From the NCBI GenBank assembly GCA_035373625.1, contig DAOSNS010000023.1:10871-74870 (forward strand): 64,000 bases of DNA. Direction: 5' to 3'. Source of the stretch: DSWT01 sp035373625 (lineage in GTDB: Bacteria; Chloroflexota; Anaerolineae; B4-G1; SLSP01). Positions 29,600 to 37,811 of this stretch are shown piece after piece. Below the pieces are notes generated by a model that was given only the letters and a program-made list of their open reading frames with translations, searched no databases and was not told where the DNA came from. A program made the position numbers and the translations under genes. Positions within the stretch are counted from its first letter, which is position 1, and each line of letters begins with the position of its first letter.

Positions 29600-29697
29600 T
29601 TCGCCATTTGCCATTCGCCATTCGCCATTCGCCATTCACCATTCGCCATTCGCCATTTGCCATTTGCCATTCGCCATTCGCTATTCGCCATTCGCTT
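29600..29697. repeat. CCATTCG heptamer array
   Basis: About fourteen heptamers of CCATTCG with variants CCATTTG, CCATTCA and CTATTCG, right after the octamer array. Together they fill 29498-29697 between rnhB and the promoter of the TPR gene. Confidence 0.95.
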
Positions 29698-29733
29698 ATT
29701 CTGCCACACTCCGCCCAATTGCCAAATGTGTAT

Positions 29734-29762
29734 TTGCTTTTTTGCCTATGTCGTTTTATACT
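29734..29762 (+). promoter_or_regulatory. Promoter for the membrane TPR protein
   Basis: TTGCTT (29734-29739), 17-bp spacer, TATACT (29757-29762); AGGAGG and the ATG at 29830 follow. Confidence 0.65.
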
Positions 29763-29829
29763 GAGTTTGCACAGGAAGCCGGTAGGGCAAATGCCCGATG
29801 CCGGGCTATAAAAAAGAGGAGGTTAAGGT

Positions 29830-31131
29830 ATGGGGTTGCTTGATGATCGTAGCGCAAAGCAACAAGAAGATGAACTTTTTGATCTCTTTGATGAGATGGG
29901 TGAGGAGCCGCCTGTACAAGAACCGCCGAAGGGGGGCAAGGAAAAAACGCCACGTTCCGGGCGTAAGCCACGTCCTCCTAAACCTGAGAAAGCCCCCAAG
30001 CCTGCCAGAGTATCTAAGAGGAGTCAGAAACGCGGCCAGAGCCAGGAGCTTAGCTCTACTCAGAAGTTAGTGTTGGTTTTTTTAGGCATTGTGGTCATCA
30101 TTGTTTACCTGGTGCTATTATCACTGCTGAGGCAAAATAAGCCGGCTACTTTTGCAACTGCCGTGACGGGGGGAGTTCCTACAGTCGCTCCTACAGCCTT
30201 TCAACCTAAGCCACCCACCTGGACCCCATCAACGTCATCTACGCAGGCGCTCCAGGCAAATCCGTCTACGTTGACGCCGGCGCCTTTGCCGCCGGCGGTG
30301 ACAAAATTCGATGAGCATCTTGACCTTTATCCTGATGATATTGAGGTGCGTATTCAGCGTGGCAATGAATATTTGAAGTTGGGAGTTTACGAAGCGGCAT
30401 TGAGTGATTTTGAGTATGCCCGGCAACTTGATGAAAAGCGCCCAGAAGTCTACCTCGGTATAGGACGCGCTTATTATCGGTTGCTTAACTGGCCTGAAGC
30501 AGAGAGCGCACTTTTGACTGCTGTGTCTTTCGATCCTGAGATGCCTGAACCCCGTTTTGACCTTGGTATGTTGTATTATCTTCAGGGACGCTTTCAGGAA
30601 GCTATAAGAGAGTTCGACCAGGCAGCAGAGTACAACCCCGACTATGCTGAAGCCGAAGCTTGGCTGGCTATTGCCTCGGCGCAATATGGAGATGCTAAAG
30701 AAGCCATGGCCGCATCTGGAAGAGCGATCAGTATTACCCGGGAAATCCCTATCGTGTATATTGCTCAGGCCTGGGCTTATCAGGTTCAAAATCCGCCGGA
30801 TGTGGATTCGGCTCAAGCGGCTTTGCTTTATGCCCAGAAGTTGGCGCCTTATGACTTTGAGGTGCTTACAACAATGGCGCGTTTTTATAGCGATGTGCGG
30901 CCTGAGTTTTTGGCGGAAGCAGAACAACTCGCCTATCTGGCCCTTCAATGGGCCAGGAACGATTTGGAACGGGCGCGCGCTTTATACACATTGGGTCATG
31001 TTCTCCTGGCCCAAAATCGTAAAGATGAAGCCCGTAAGGCACTTATGGAGGCTGCTGATTTAACGCTCTATAATGACCAGGTGTTGTTATACGGCGTTGT
31101 CGAAGACATCAACCGCGCGCTTGCTCCATGA
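29830..31131 (+). CDS. Membrane-anchored TPR protein
   Basis: 433 residues. A charged, Pro/Lys-rich cytosolic N-terminus (about 1-75), one membrane helix (LVLVFLGIVVIIVYLVLLSL, about 79-98), a Thr/Pro linker, then an extracytoplasmic TPR array of about six units (IRIQRGNEYLKLGVYEAAL..., VYLGIGRAYYRLLNWPEAES, PRFDLGMLYYLQGRFQEA). TPRs bind partner proteins; the partner is unknown. GC is visibly lower than in the neighbours. The start ATG follows AGGAGG. The Rieske gene downstream begins about 90 bp after its stop. Confidence 0.8.
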   Translation: MGLLDDRSAKQQEDELFDLFDEMGEEPPVQEPPKGGKEKTPRSGRKPRPPKPEKAPKPARVSKRSQKRGQSQELSSTQKLVLVFLGIVVIIVYLVLLSLLRQNKPATFATAVTGGVPTVAPTAFQPKPPTWTPSTSSTQALQANPSTLTPAPLPPAVTKFDEHLDLYPDDIEVRIQRGNEYLKLGVYEAALSDFEYARQLDEKRPEVYLGIGRAYYRLLNWPEAESALLTAVSFDPEMPEPRFDLGMLYYLQGRFQEAIREFDQAAEYNPDYAEAEAWLAIASAQYGDAKEAMAASGRAISITREIPIVYIAQAWAYQVQNPPDVDSAQAALLYAQKLAPYDFEVLTTMARFYSDVRPEFLAEAEQLAYLALQWARNDLERARALYTLGHVLLAQNRKDEARKALMEAADLTLYNDQVLLYGVVEDINRALAP

Positions 31132-31172
31132 CCTGGCCAGCCGGAAGCAAAAGCCGCAAAGGACGAAGGCCA

Positions 31173-31203
31173 CAGATGTTCCAACATTCAAACGCTTTAA
31201 CGC
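31173..31203. repeat. ATGTTCCAACATTCAAACG octamer-like repeat
   Basis: A short degenerate run of ACGTTCAA-type octamers between the TPR and Rieske genes, related to the ACGT arrays near 9680. Listed with low confidence because it is short. Confidence 0.4.
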
Positions 31204-31222
31204 CTGGTTGGGGGAGGAAATC

Positions 31223-32200
31223 GTGATTCCAAATCAATGGTATGTGGTGCTGGATTCTGCGCAGGTGAAAAACAAGCCGGTCGGCGTCACGCGCCTGGGA
31301 GAGAAGCTCGTCTTCTGGCGTGAGGCGACGGGGAAAGTGGCGTGTGTGCGTGATCGCTGCGTGCATCGCGGCGTGGCCTTGAGCAAGGGTAAGGTGATGT
31401 CCAATGGAACCCTGCAATGCCCTTTTCATGGCTTTGAGTACGATGCCAGCGGCAAGGTGACCAAAATCCCGGCGAACGGCAAACTCACGCCTGTGCCGGA
31501 GCGCTTCAAAGTCAACAGTTACCCCACGCACGAGGCACACGGCTTCATTTGGATTTGGTGGGGTGAAAATCCCCCAGAGGACCTCAAGCCGCCGCGTTTC
31601 TTCGAGGACATCACGCCGGATTTCTCTTACGGTTCGGCGCGCGACCCGTGGAACGCGCATTATTCCCGCGTCATCGAGAATCAGCTTGATGTGGTGCATT
31701 TGCCTTTCGTTCACTACAACACCATCGGGCGCGGCAATCGCGTGCTGGTCAACGGCCCGGTTGTCGAATGGCGCGGCGAGGATACGTTCCGGGTCTACGT
31801 TTTCAACGAGGAAGATCGCGGGCAAACACCGCGCAAGCCGGAGGACATCCCCGGCCCCTATCCTACCTTCCACCTGGAATTCCAGTTCCCCAATCTCTGG
31901 CAGAACTACATCAGCGATGATGTGCGGGTTGTGGCCGCCTTTGTGCCTGTGGATATGGAACACACATTGCTATACCTGCGTTTCTACCAGCGTTTTATGC
32001 GTTTCCCCTTGCTGCGGGATATTGTCAACACGCTGGCAATGCCGTTCAACGTCTATGTCGCCCATCAAGACCGCCGGGTTGTCATCACGCAGGTCCCCAA
32101 ACCCTCGGCTCTGCGGATAGACGAAAAGCTGATCCAGGGCGACCGTCCCATCGTCGAATACCGACGCCGGCGCCAGGAATTGCTGGACGCCGCGCGTTGA
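31223..32200 (+). CDS. Rieske non-heme iron oxygenase, ring-hydroxylating alpha-subunit type
   Basis: 325 residues from GTG 31223, five nt after GGGGGAGG; the longer frame upstream has no site. Rieske cluster ligands Cys46-x-His48 (CVHRG) and Cys66-x2-His69 (CPFHGFEYD). The mononuclear iron site is ENQLDVVHLPFVHYNT (D-x2-H-x4-H, with the bridging Asp). It is the size of single-component-type oxygenases such as those acting on chlorophyll, choline or sterols, rather than a two-subunit dioxygenase. A reductase is not encoded nearby. The substrate is unknown, and the enzyme needs oxygen. Confidence 0.88.
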   Translation: MIPNQWYVVLDSAQVKNKPVGVTRLGEKLVFWREATGKVACVRDRCVHRGVALSKGKVMSNGTLQCPFHGFEYDASGKVTKIPANGKLTPVPERFKVNSYPTHEAHGFIWIWWGENPPEDLKPPRFFEDITPDFSYGSARDPWNAHYSRVIENQLDVVHLPFVHYNTIGRGNRVLVNGPVVEWRGEDTFRVYVFNEEDRGQTPRKPEDIPGPYPTFHLEFQFPNLWQNYISDDVRVVAAFVPVDMEHTLLYLRFYQRFMRFPLLRDIVNTLAMPFNVYVAHQDRRVVITQVPKPSALRIDEKLIQGDRPIVEYRRRRQELLDAAR

Positions 32201-32218
32201 GTCCTCGACATAAAACAA

Positions 32219-32252
32219 ATGCAGCAGATTACACGAATGTAATCTGCTGCAT
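32219..32252 (-). terminator. Bidirectional terminator between the Rieske and GH5-like genes
   Basis: A perfect 15-bp stem, ATGCAGCAGATTACA / TGTAATCTGCTGCAT, around a CGAA tetraloop. On the minus strand it is followed by TTTGTTTTATG, so it best terminates the GH5-like gene; on the plus strand the T-run is weak (CGTTTG). Confidence 0.85.
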
Positions 32253-32271
32253 CGTTTGATAGCTATGTTGT

Positions 32272-34377
32272 TTAGCTCCTGCGTCGCCTGAGCGCCAGGA
32301 GCGCCACCGCAGCCAGGATGAGGAGTACGGCCACACCACCGAGCCACGCGAGGGTGGGTTTTGAAGACGGTGTGGCCACCGGGGTCGGCGTGGGGGTGGC
32401 CGTGACAGGGTGCGGTGTTGCCGTTGGTACGGGTGTGGGGGTGGGAGTGTCCGCCGGGGGCCAGGGGGTGCTTGTCGGCGGGAACGGCTTCAGTTGCACA
32501 TACCCGCTGTTTGTCTGCATGTTGTTGTATTCGTCGCGTTCCACCACACGGCCGTCACCGCCTTCCGGTGCATCGTCCACCCAGGCGAGCACGACAAACG
32601 ATCCTACATTTGCCGGTTCCCAACGCGCGTTGCCATCAGGGCCGTTGTTGGCAACGAGGATCATTTCTGAATTGGGGGGCAGAGGATAGGCCGTCTCGGC
32701 CCAACTGACGAGTTCGCCATCCGCCCAGAAAGCACAGCGCAAGCCTCCCAGGACAGCAGTATTCCCCTGATTTTTGACAACGGCGCGGAAAGTGACCCCC
32801 GCGTCTCTGAGAAGTGGATTTTCGAGCCACGTGACTTTGCTGACAATCAGATCGGGGCGTGCATCGGCAGGCGCGCTGACGTCACCGCTGGTGTCCGGCG
32901 TCGGCAAAGGGGTATCGTCGCGGTCGAAGACCCAGAACTCCCACAGGGAATAGCCCCATTGCGTTCCGCGCTGCAAACCTTCCATCCGCACATAGCGTCC
33001 GCGCGTTGTGATGTGATGGTCGTCCTGTCCGCCATCCCCTTGCGTTTCGTGGATGATATCCGTCCACGTCGCGCCGTCGTCGGAGACCTGTAATTTGTAC
33101 TCCTTACCGTAGGCCGCCTCCCACACCAGCACGATGCGGGCAATGTCGCGGACCTCGCCCAGGTCAATGGTGATGGATTGTGGATCGGCATAGGCGGAAG
33201 ACCAGCGTGAATTCAACCGCCCGTCCACGGCTTTTTCACCGGATAGGTCGCTGTTTTCCACCGAGGAGACGACGACAGGCCGCCCCACAGAGATGATGCC
33301 TTCGGGTGCGGGGAGTGGTGTGGGGGTGGGCACGGGGGTCGGTGTGGGGATGGGCGTTGCGGCGACGAGCCACTCCGGACGCACGGCCAGGTTGCGGATG
33401 CTGTAGGTGCTGGTGATGGCGACTTCCAGTCCCCAGCCGTGCAACGTGTCGAATGTGCCGTCTTCCGTCATATCCATTTCGGCGCAGTCGTTGTTCCCCG
33501 GCCCCCATGACCACGGCAGGTAACCGATCTCGTTGAGGGCACATTGCTCGATGATCGTTTGGTAGGGGATGCAGCAGCTACAGCCGGGCCCTTTGTTGGC
33601 GAACTCGCCGACGATGAGCGGCAGGTTCAGGTCTACCGATTCTTTGATTTCATCAATGACAAACTGCTCCACGCCGGCGCCGCGCCACGCACTGGGCCAC
33701 CACATGTGGATGGAGAACATCAAGTTGTGATCCGGGTCAATCTGGATGAGGTACGGTCCATTCTTCTGTAAGCCGTGAATGTCCTGCCCGTAACTGGAAG
33801 CATCAAGGATCAAGGGGACATGGATGCCGGCCGCGCGCATGCGCCAGATCGCCAGCGTGTACCCCGCGCGATAGGTATCGTCGGACACAAGCTCTTTGCC
33901 GGCCTCATTGGCGATGTTGATCAGCAGGTATGCTTCGTGCTTTTTGATCACGGCCAGGACATCAGGACGCACCCAATAATCCACGCAGACTTGCAGATAA
34001 TCCCATTTGCCTGTGGAATCGTGGCAATCTATCATTGGGATCAGCTTATGGTTGACGGCATTGGTAATGGCAATATCCAGCTCTTCGGGCGAACCTTCCG
34101 TCAGCCAGACGATGCGCACGACATTCGCGCCGGTTTTGGCGATTTCGGGAAACGCCGGGATGCCGTCGCGGTCGGTCCAGATGACCATTTTGTTTATGCC
34201 GTAGAGAATGACTTTGTTGCCGAAGCGGTCGTAGAGATGTCGCCCTTCGACGTGGAAGCCCGGGTACTGTCCCGTTTGCGCCGTTACAGGAACGCGGCTA
34301 CTGCTCAACAGCAGTAAGCCGAGTGTTACCATCAAGCCGACCAAACCCCAACGCCGGAACACACGCTTTTTGCTCAT
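32272..34377 (-). CDS. Exported GH5-like glycoside hydrolase with F5/8C and CARDB domains, C-terminally anchored
   Basis: 701 residues. Signal peptide (GLVGLMVTLGLLLLSSSRVP); a TIM-barrel of the GH5/mannanase kind (about 38-335) with acid/base Glu158 (LLINIANEAG) and nucleophile Glu258 (LPLIVGEFAN); Thr/Pro linker; an F5/8-type-C (discoidin) domain (about 355-490, GRYVMEG-like RYVRMEGLQRG); a CARDB-type domain (PDLIVSKVTWLENPLLRDAG); another Thr/Pro linker; and a C-terminal membrane helix followed by RRRRS. Predicted to cut beta-linked polysaccharide (mannan- or cellulose-like) at the cell surface. Shine-Dalgarno AAAGGGGGT precedes the ATG. Confidence 0.82.
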   Translation of the reverse strand: MSKKRVFRRWGLVGLMVTLGLLLLSSSRVPVTAQTGQYPGFHVEGRHLYDRFGNKVILYGINKMVIWTDRDGIPAFPEIAKTGANVVRIVWLTEGSPEELDIAITNAVNHKLIPMIDCHDSTGKWDYLQVCVDYWVRPDVLAVIKKHEAYLLINIANEAGKELVSDDTYRAGYTLAIWRMRAAGIHVPLILDASSYGQDIHGLQKNGPYLIQIDPDHNLMFSIHMWWPSAWRGAGVEQFVIDEIKESVDLNLPLIVGEFANKGPGCSCCIPYQTIIEQCALNEIGYLPWSWGPGNNDCAEMDMTEDGTFDTLHGWGLEVAITSTYSIRNLAVRPEWLVAATPIPTPTPVPTPTPLPAPEGIISVGRPVVVSSVENSDLSGEKAVDGRLNSRWSSAYADPQSITIDLGEVRDIARIVLVWEAAYGKEYKLQVSDDGATWTDIIHETQGDGGQDDHHITTRGRYVRMEGLQRGTQWGYSLWEFWVFDRDDTPLPTPDTSGDVSAPADARPDLIVSKVTWLENPLLRDAGVTFRAVVKNQGNTAVLGGLRCAFWADGELVSWAETAYPLPPNSEMILVANNGPDGNARWEPANVGSFVVLAWVDDAPEGGDGRVVERDEYNNMQTNSGYVQLKPFPPTSTPWPPADTPTPTPVPTATPHPVTATPTPTPVATPSSKPTLAWLGGVAVLLILAAVALLALRRRRS

Positions 34378-34483
34378 AAGGCATACCCCCTTTGAAAATA
34401 GCGATTTCAGATCAAAAAAATCTTTAGTTACCTGGAGTTCTTTGTGGTTGGTAGACCTTTTTTCAGGAGGGTCATAGATAAGT

Positions 34484-35815
34484 TCAGGATGCCTGCAACA
34501 GACGGTCTACTATTGCCTGTGAAACCCGGTCCGCAGTTTCTGCATCCCAGCAGGTGGCCAGGTAATGAAAGTTCGTTTGAAGTTGACCGGCAAAGGTCGT
34601 CGCAGCGATGGTCAATCCCCACGGGCTGGCCTGGGTGAATTGCAGGCCGGTCCCCATGTGCAGCCGGGTCAACTCAAACGGCCCATACGTTGTCTCGAAG
34701 GCCAATCGTCCCAAATTGGTTGCTTCGATATACGGCTGGCTGTTTTCAAATAGGCGCGTAAATGCGGCCGCGTCGGTATAGACCCGGCGAAACAACAAAC
34801 GATATGGCACAAAGAGCATATCCGTTGTCAGTGCCCGGCGTAGATCACCGATGACGGCGCGCGCCAGTGTCCAGAAATCGGTTCCCGGGCGGATCAGATA
34901 AGGCCGCACAACCTGTCCTACCCACAACCCCAAATGGCGATCGGAAATATCGGTGCGGCAGTAAGGCCGGGCATTTACCGAGGACACGCAATTGATCACC
35001 GGTTCGGGGACATTCGCCTTTTCGCGCAGTTCCGATGCCAACGTCAGCAACAGCGATGCGCTCAACGCACCCTGCATTGTAGTTTGTGCAGTTCGGCAAC
35101 GATTGATCAGGCGTTCGGTGTCTTCACGGCTGAACAAATAATGCGTCAATCGGACGTCCCGCCGTTCAAAAGGGATCCATTCTGGCTTCGGATAGTGCTT
35201 TTTCCCAAAGCGCAGCGCATCGTAACCATAACGCGCAAGAAATGACAGTAGCTTGGGCAAGCCGCGCACTCCGGATACACTTTTGGGGAACCATTGTGGG
35301 TCTGGATATAACACGCTCTGTGGACTCGCTTGCGGCAATCTGACGCCTTGTGCCAGTTGTCCGCAGGCCGCGACGACTTCCCGCACGAAATGGGCCCCCG
35401 ACATACCATCAGCAGACAAATGTTCAAATGTCACAATGAGGTCTGCTTCATTCTGGCGCGTGAGTAACACAGCGCGCGCCAGCGGGCCGCGCGTCAGATC
35501 GAATTTGGTGTTGAGTTCGCGTTCTGCTTCTTCTTGCCAGGCAGTACGATCGGTATTCGTCAACACGCGCACAGGGATGGGCAATGTCGGATGAACAACA
35601 AAAGCAGGTGGAGATCCCAGATCCAGAGATACATTCAAATAATAGTGTTGGCGTTGGACATAGTCCAGCGCTTGCCGCAGAATATCCACATCGAGCGCAC
35701 CGGAGATCCGCGCAATCACGTTGAAAGAGAAATTTGCGGCCTGATCAAGAAGAAGTAAGTTTTGTTCAAAGCGATTACAAGGACGGTTTTTGAATGTTGA
35801 CGTTGCAGGTTCCAT
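34484..35815 (-). CDS. Condensation-domain-like acyltransferase (PapA/WES/AATase fold)
   Basis: 443 residues in the chloramphenicol-acetyltransferase/condensation superfamily. The catalytic motif HHxxxDG is present as Glu131-His132-LSA-Asp136-Gly137; the second, catalytic His is kept and the first is Glu. The C-terminal half shows the bridging pattern (ISDRHLGLWVGQVVRPYL) and YGPFELTRLHMGTGL. Members join acyl groups to alcohols or amines, as in PapA or wax-ester synthesis. The acceptor here is unknown and no NRPS or PKS genes lie nearby. An extended -10 (TGGTATACT, 35850-35845 minus) lies before it; there is no clear Shine-Dalgarno. Confidence 0.72.
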   Translation of the reverse strand: MEPATSTFKNRPCNRFEQNLLLLDQAANFSFNVIARISGALDVDILRQALDYVQRQHYYLNVSLDLGSPPAFVVHPTLPIPVRVLTNTDRTAWQEEAERELNTKFDLTRGPLARAVLLTRQNEADLIVTFEHLSADGMSGAHFVREVVAACGQLAQGVRLPQASPQSVLYPDPQWFPKSVSGVRGLPKLLSFLARYGYDALRFGKKHYPKPEWIPFERRDVRLTHYLFSREDTERLINRCRTAQTTMQGALSASLLLTLASELREKANVPEPVINCVSSVNARPYCRTDISDRHLGLWVGQVVRPYLIRPGTDFWTLARAVIGDLRRALTTDMLFVPYRLLFRRVYTDAAAFTRLFENSQPYIEATNLGRLAFETTYGPFELTRLHMGTGLQFTQASPWGLTIAATTFAGQLQTNFHYLATCWDAETADRVSQAIVDRLLQAS

Positions 35816-35844
35816 AAGTTATGAGTTACAGACAGAATGTGGTG

Positions 35845-35853
35845 AGTATACCA
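35845..35853 (-). promoter_or_regulatory. Extended -10 promoter of the acyltransferase gene
   Basis: Minus-strand TGGTATACT; no convincing -35. About 30 bp from the ATG at 35815. Confidence 0.4.
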
Positions 35854-35911
35854 GGATTGATACAGCTATATTTTAGCGCAAAATATCCAAAGGCACAAAT
35901 CAAGAAACCGT

Positions 35912-35952
35912 TGATTTAACCGCAGCGTTCGCCGAGAGCGCGGAGAAATCTT
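35912..35952. repeat. AACCGCAGAG-type dispersed repeat
   Basis: gatttaaccgcagcgttcgccgagagcgcggagaaatc: the same kind of CGCAGAG/ACAGAG sequence as in the duplicated unit at 25230-25290 and at 47461. It lies in the 320-bp gap 35816-36138, which otherwise holds copy 2 of the 65-bp element and the upstream region of degV. Such sequences are common as dispersed repeats in several bacterial phyla. Confidence 0.65.
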
Positions 35953-35959
35953 TGGTAAC

Positions 35960-36021
35960 AAAAACCCTCCCTAGATGCCATTTTAGCGGCACAACAGACA
36001 CCACGACGGGACAGAGTTTCC
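35960..36021 (-). repeat. Dispersed repeat element, copy 2
   Basis: Read on the minus strand: GGGAAACTCTGTCCCG, then GGTGTCTGTTGTGCCGCTAAA, ATGGCATCTAGGGAGGGTTTT. Aligns with 17281-17345 over about 62 bp at roughly 80% by eye. The inner hairpin is broken here. Confidence 0.65.
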
Positions 36022-36138
36022 CAAATGTGATAACCCTGGGGAACCTTTCCTTATGGGGATTTTGTCATAAAATATAGCTTCTGTCCGGTTTTATTAACCC
36101 GGTATCTTTATTTTAGGAATTACATGGAGGACATTATC

Positions 36139-36978
36139 ATGGCATCAGTGTCTATTTTCGTGGACAGCACTTCGGATCTCGGCGCCGAACTTGTGGCGCG
36201 GCACCGATTAGAGGTTATCCCTCTCATCGTGCATTTGGACGGCAAGAGCTATCGGGACGGCATTGATCTCTCTCCCGAACAACTCTTTGCCATGGTCGAG
36301 GCCAGCGGCGCTTTGCCGACTACCTCGGCGCCTGCCATCGGAGATTTTATCACGGCGTTTTCTGGCCACCCCGATGGCGTCTTTATCGGCATCTCGTCAA
36401 AACTCTCCGGCACGGTCAACAATGCGCTGTTAGCTATGCAGGCCATCCCGGAATGTCGCGTCCGCGTGGTGGATTCGTTGACGCTCTCCTCGGCCATCGG
36501 CCTGCTGGCGCTCAAGGCTGCGGATCTGCGCGACGCCGGTGCAAGTGCGGAGGAGATTCAGGCGGCCATTGAGGCTTTGCGCCCCAAAGTGCGCATGTCC
36601 TTTGCCCTGGAAACGATGCGCTATCTCTATATGGGTGGGCGTTGCACGGCATTGCAGAGTCTGGCCGCCAGCATGTTGAAGATCCGCCCCATCATCGCCG
36701 GGATGCCGGATGGGACATTGGGACTCAAGGCCAAAATTCGAGGCACCCGCAGTCGCGCCCTGGAAGCATTGCTACAGGATTTTGAGGAAGCCCTGCCCAA
36801 CGTTGACCTGCAACGGGTTTTCGTCACCCACGCTGCTGCAGCCGAGGATGCCGCTTACCTGGCGGAAAGACTCACCGCGCTGGCGCCCATTCAAGAGCTG
36901 CACATCACGACCGCCGGCGCGGTCATATCCAGCCATTGTGGTCCGAGCACGATTGGGATCCTGTATTTGCTAAAATGA
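36139..36978 (+). CDS. DegV family fatty-acid-binding protein
   Basis: 279 residues from ATG 36139, eight nt after GGAGG; the ATG 36124 itself precedes that site. DegV pattern: VSIFVDSTSDLGAELVARH, VIPLIVHLDGKSYRDGIDLS, PTTSAPAIGDF, IGISSKLSGTVNNAL, VVDSLTLSSAIGLLAL, LYMGGRCTALQS and HCGPSTIGI. DegV (FakB-like) proteins bind a single fatty acid; FakB types pass it to the kinase FakA. No FakA is seen in the window. Upstream there is an AT-rich region (about 36063-36090), but I found no clean promoter. Confidence 0.9.
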   Translation: MASVSIFVDSTSDLGAELVARHRLEVIPLIVHLDGKSYRDGIDLSPEQLFAMVEASGALPTTSAPAIGDFITAFSGHPDGVFIGISSKLSGTVNNALLAMQAIPECRVRVVDSLTLSSAIGLLALKAADLRDAGASAEEIQAAIEALRPKVRMSFALETMRYLYMGGRCTALQSLAASMLKIRPIIAGMPDGTLGLKAKIRGTRSRALEALLQDFEEALPNVDLQRVFVTHAAAAEDAAYLAERLTALAPIQELHITTAGAVISSHCGPSTIGILYLLK

Positions 36979-37007
36979 TTTACGGGCAGGTCGGTAGCGT
37001 GGAGGCC

Positions 37008-37030
37008 GGGACGCCGAAGTTGGGCGTCCC
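37008..37030 (+). terminator. Hairpin after the DegV gene
   Basis: GGGACGCC / GGCGTCCC with a 7-nt loop, 30 bp after the stop, followed by GACTTCATTTG. The T-run is poor, so a moderate call. Confidence 0.5.
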
Positions 37031-37046
37031 GACTTCATTTGTGAAC

Positions 37047-37087
37047 AAAAAAGCCTCTACTCCACATCTGATGGTGTGAGTAGAGGC
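37047..37087 (-). terminator. Terminator of the tRNA-Lys gene
   Basis: Minus strand: GCCTCTACTC / GAGTAGAGGC 10-bp perfect stem followed by TTTTTTG. It lies 58 bp beyond the 3' end of the tRNA. Confidence 0.9.
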
Positions 37088-37144
37088 CATCAGTCTTTCA
37101 CGACAACGGGCAACTGCCCCGCGAGCCTCATCGCTTTTCAAAGA

Positions 37145-37217
37145 TGACCCGCACAGGACTCGAACCTGTAACCAAGGGATTAAGAGTCCCCTGCTCTACC
37201 ATTTGAGCTAGCGGGCC
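37145..37217 (-). tRNA. tRNA-Lys (anticodon CTT)
   Basis: 73 nt. Acceptor arms GGCCCGC / GCGGGTC (one G-T), D arm AGCTCAAATGGTAGAGC, anticodon arm with loop CTCTTAA (anticodon CTT), and T arm CAGGTTCGAGTCCTG. CCA is not encoded. It has its own promoter (37263-37236) and terminator (37087-37047). Confidence 0.95.
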
Positions 37218-37235
37218 TGTCTGGCAACCACTCTG

Positions 37236-37263
37236 TTTATACCACATTCCCTAAACTTGGCAA
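37236..37263 (-). promoter_or_regulatory. Promoter of tRNA-Lys
   Basis: Minus strand TTGCCA (37263-37258), 16-bp spacer, TGG-TATAAA (37241-37236). The mature tRNA begins 19 nt after the -10. Confidence 0.75.
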
Positions 37264-37288
37264 GGAAACCAACGTCATACGCCCCTAT

Positions 37289-37326
37289 AAAAACGCAACG
37301 TCCCCACACGGCGGTGGGAACGTTGC
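37289..37326 (-). terminator. Terminator of the YtxH gene pair
   Basis: Minus strand: GCAACGTTCCCAC pairs with GTGGGGACGTTGC (one G-T), then GTTTTTAT. It lies about 110 bp downstream of the YtxH stop; the gap between shows no gene. Confidence 0.88.
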
Positions 37327-37436
37327 AGGATGAAACCACAAAAACCTTAAACGGCTGCTTATGACGCCCCTTTACATCGTGGAGTTCGATCTGCAAAGCA
37401 GCCACATCGGCTTTTGCCGGGGCGAAACGGTAACGG

Positions 37437-37811
37437 CTAGGCGGCAGGAGCCTCAGCGGCTTTTTCTTCTACCGGAGCTGCCCCCTTCTGAAGTTTTTCT
37501 TTGACCTGGCTTTGTTTCTCTTCGATCAATGTCTTGGTCTGTTCTTGCAGCTCCTTGGCACGGGTTTGCAGCTCTTTGGTGGCCTCTTCGAGCTTGCGCC
37601 GAGCATCGTTCAGCAATTGTTCGGCCTTGGTGCGCGCTTCCTCGGCCTTGTGGGTGGCCTGCTCACTGAGCTCGATGCTCTTCTTCTGAATTTGCTCGCG
37701 CGTCTCCTGCCCGGACTGCGGCGCAAAGAGCATGCCCGCCGCCGCTCCCAGCAGCGCACCGACAAAAAATCCGATCAAAAAGGTACCGAAATCATTCTCA
37801 TGGTTGGACAT
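37437..37811 (-). CDS. YtxH domain protein
   Basis: 124 residues from ATG 37811 (AGGAGG 8 nt upstream; ATG 37817 is only 2 nt from it). The YtxH motif FLIGFFVGALLGAAAGMLFAP is a membrane helix, then a long charged coiled coil (about 35-105, heptad-like EEATKELQTRAKELQEQTKT) and an Ala/Glu-rich tail. YtxH proteins are general-stress-associated and otherwise uncharacterised. The start overlaps the upstream gene by 14 bp. Confidence 0.85.
   Translation of the reverse strand: MSNHENDFGTFLIGFFVGALLGAAAGMLFAPQSGQETREQIQKKSIELSEQATHKAEEARTKAEQLLNDARRKLEEATKELQTRAKELQEQTKTLIEEKQSQVKEKLQKGAAPVEEKAAEAPAA

Noticed and set aside
29498..29697. The repeat arrays as a possible CRISPR
   Set aside because: Units are 7-8 nt without spacers of constant length, no cas genes are present, and the units are directly adjacent.
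37145..37217. tRNA-Lys as an integration site
   Set aside because: No duplicated tRNA 3' end and no integrase adjoining; flanks are an ordinary promoter and terminator.
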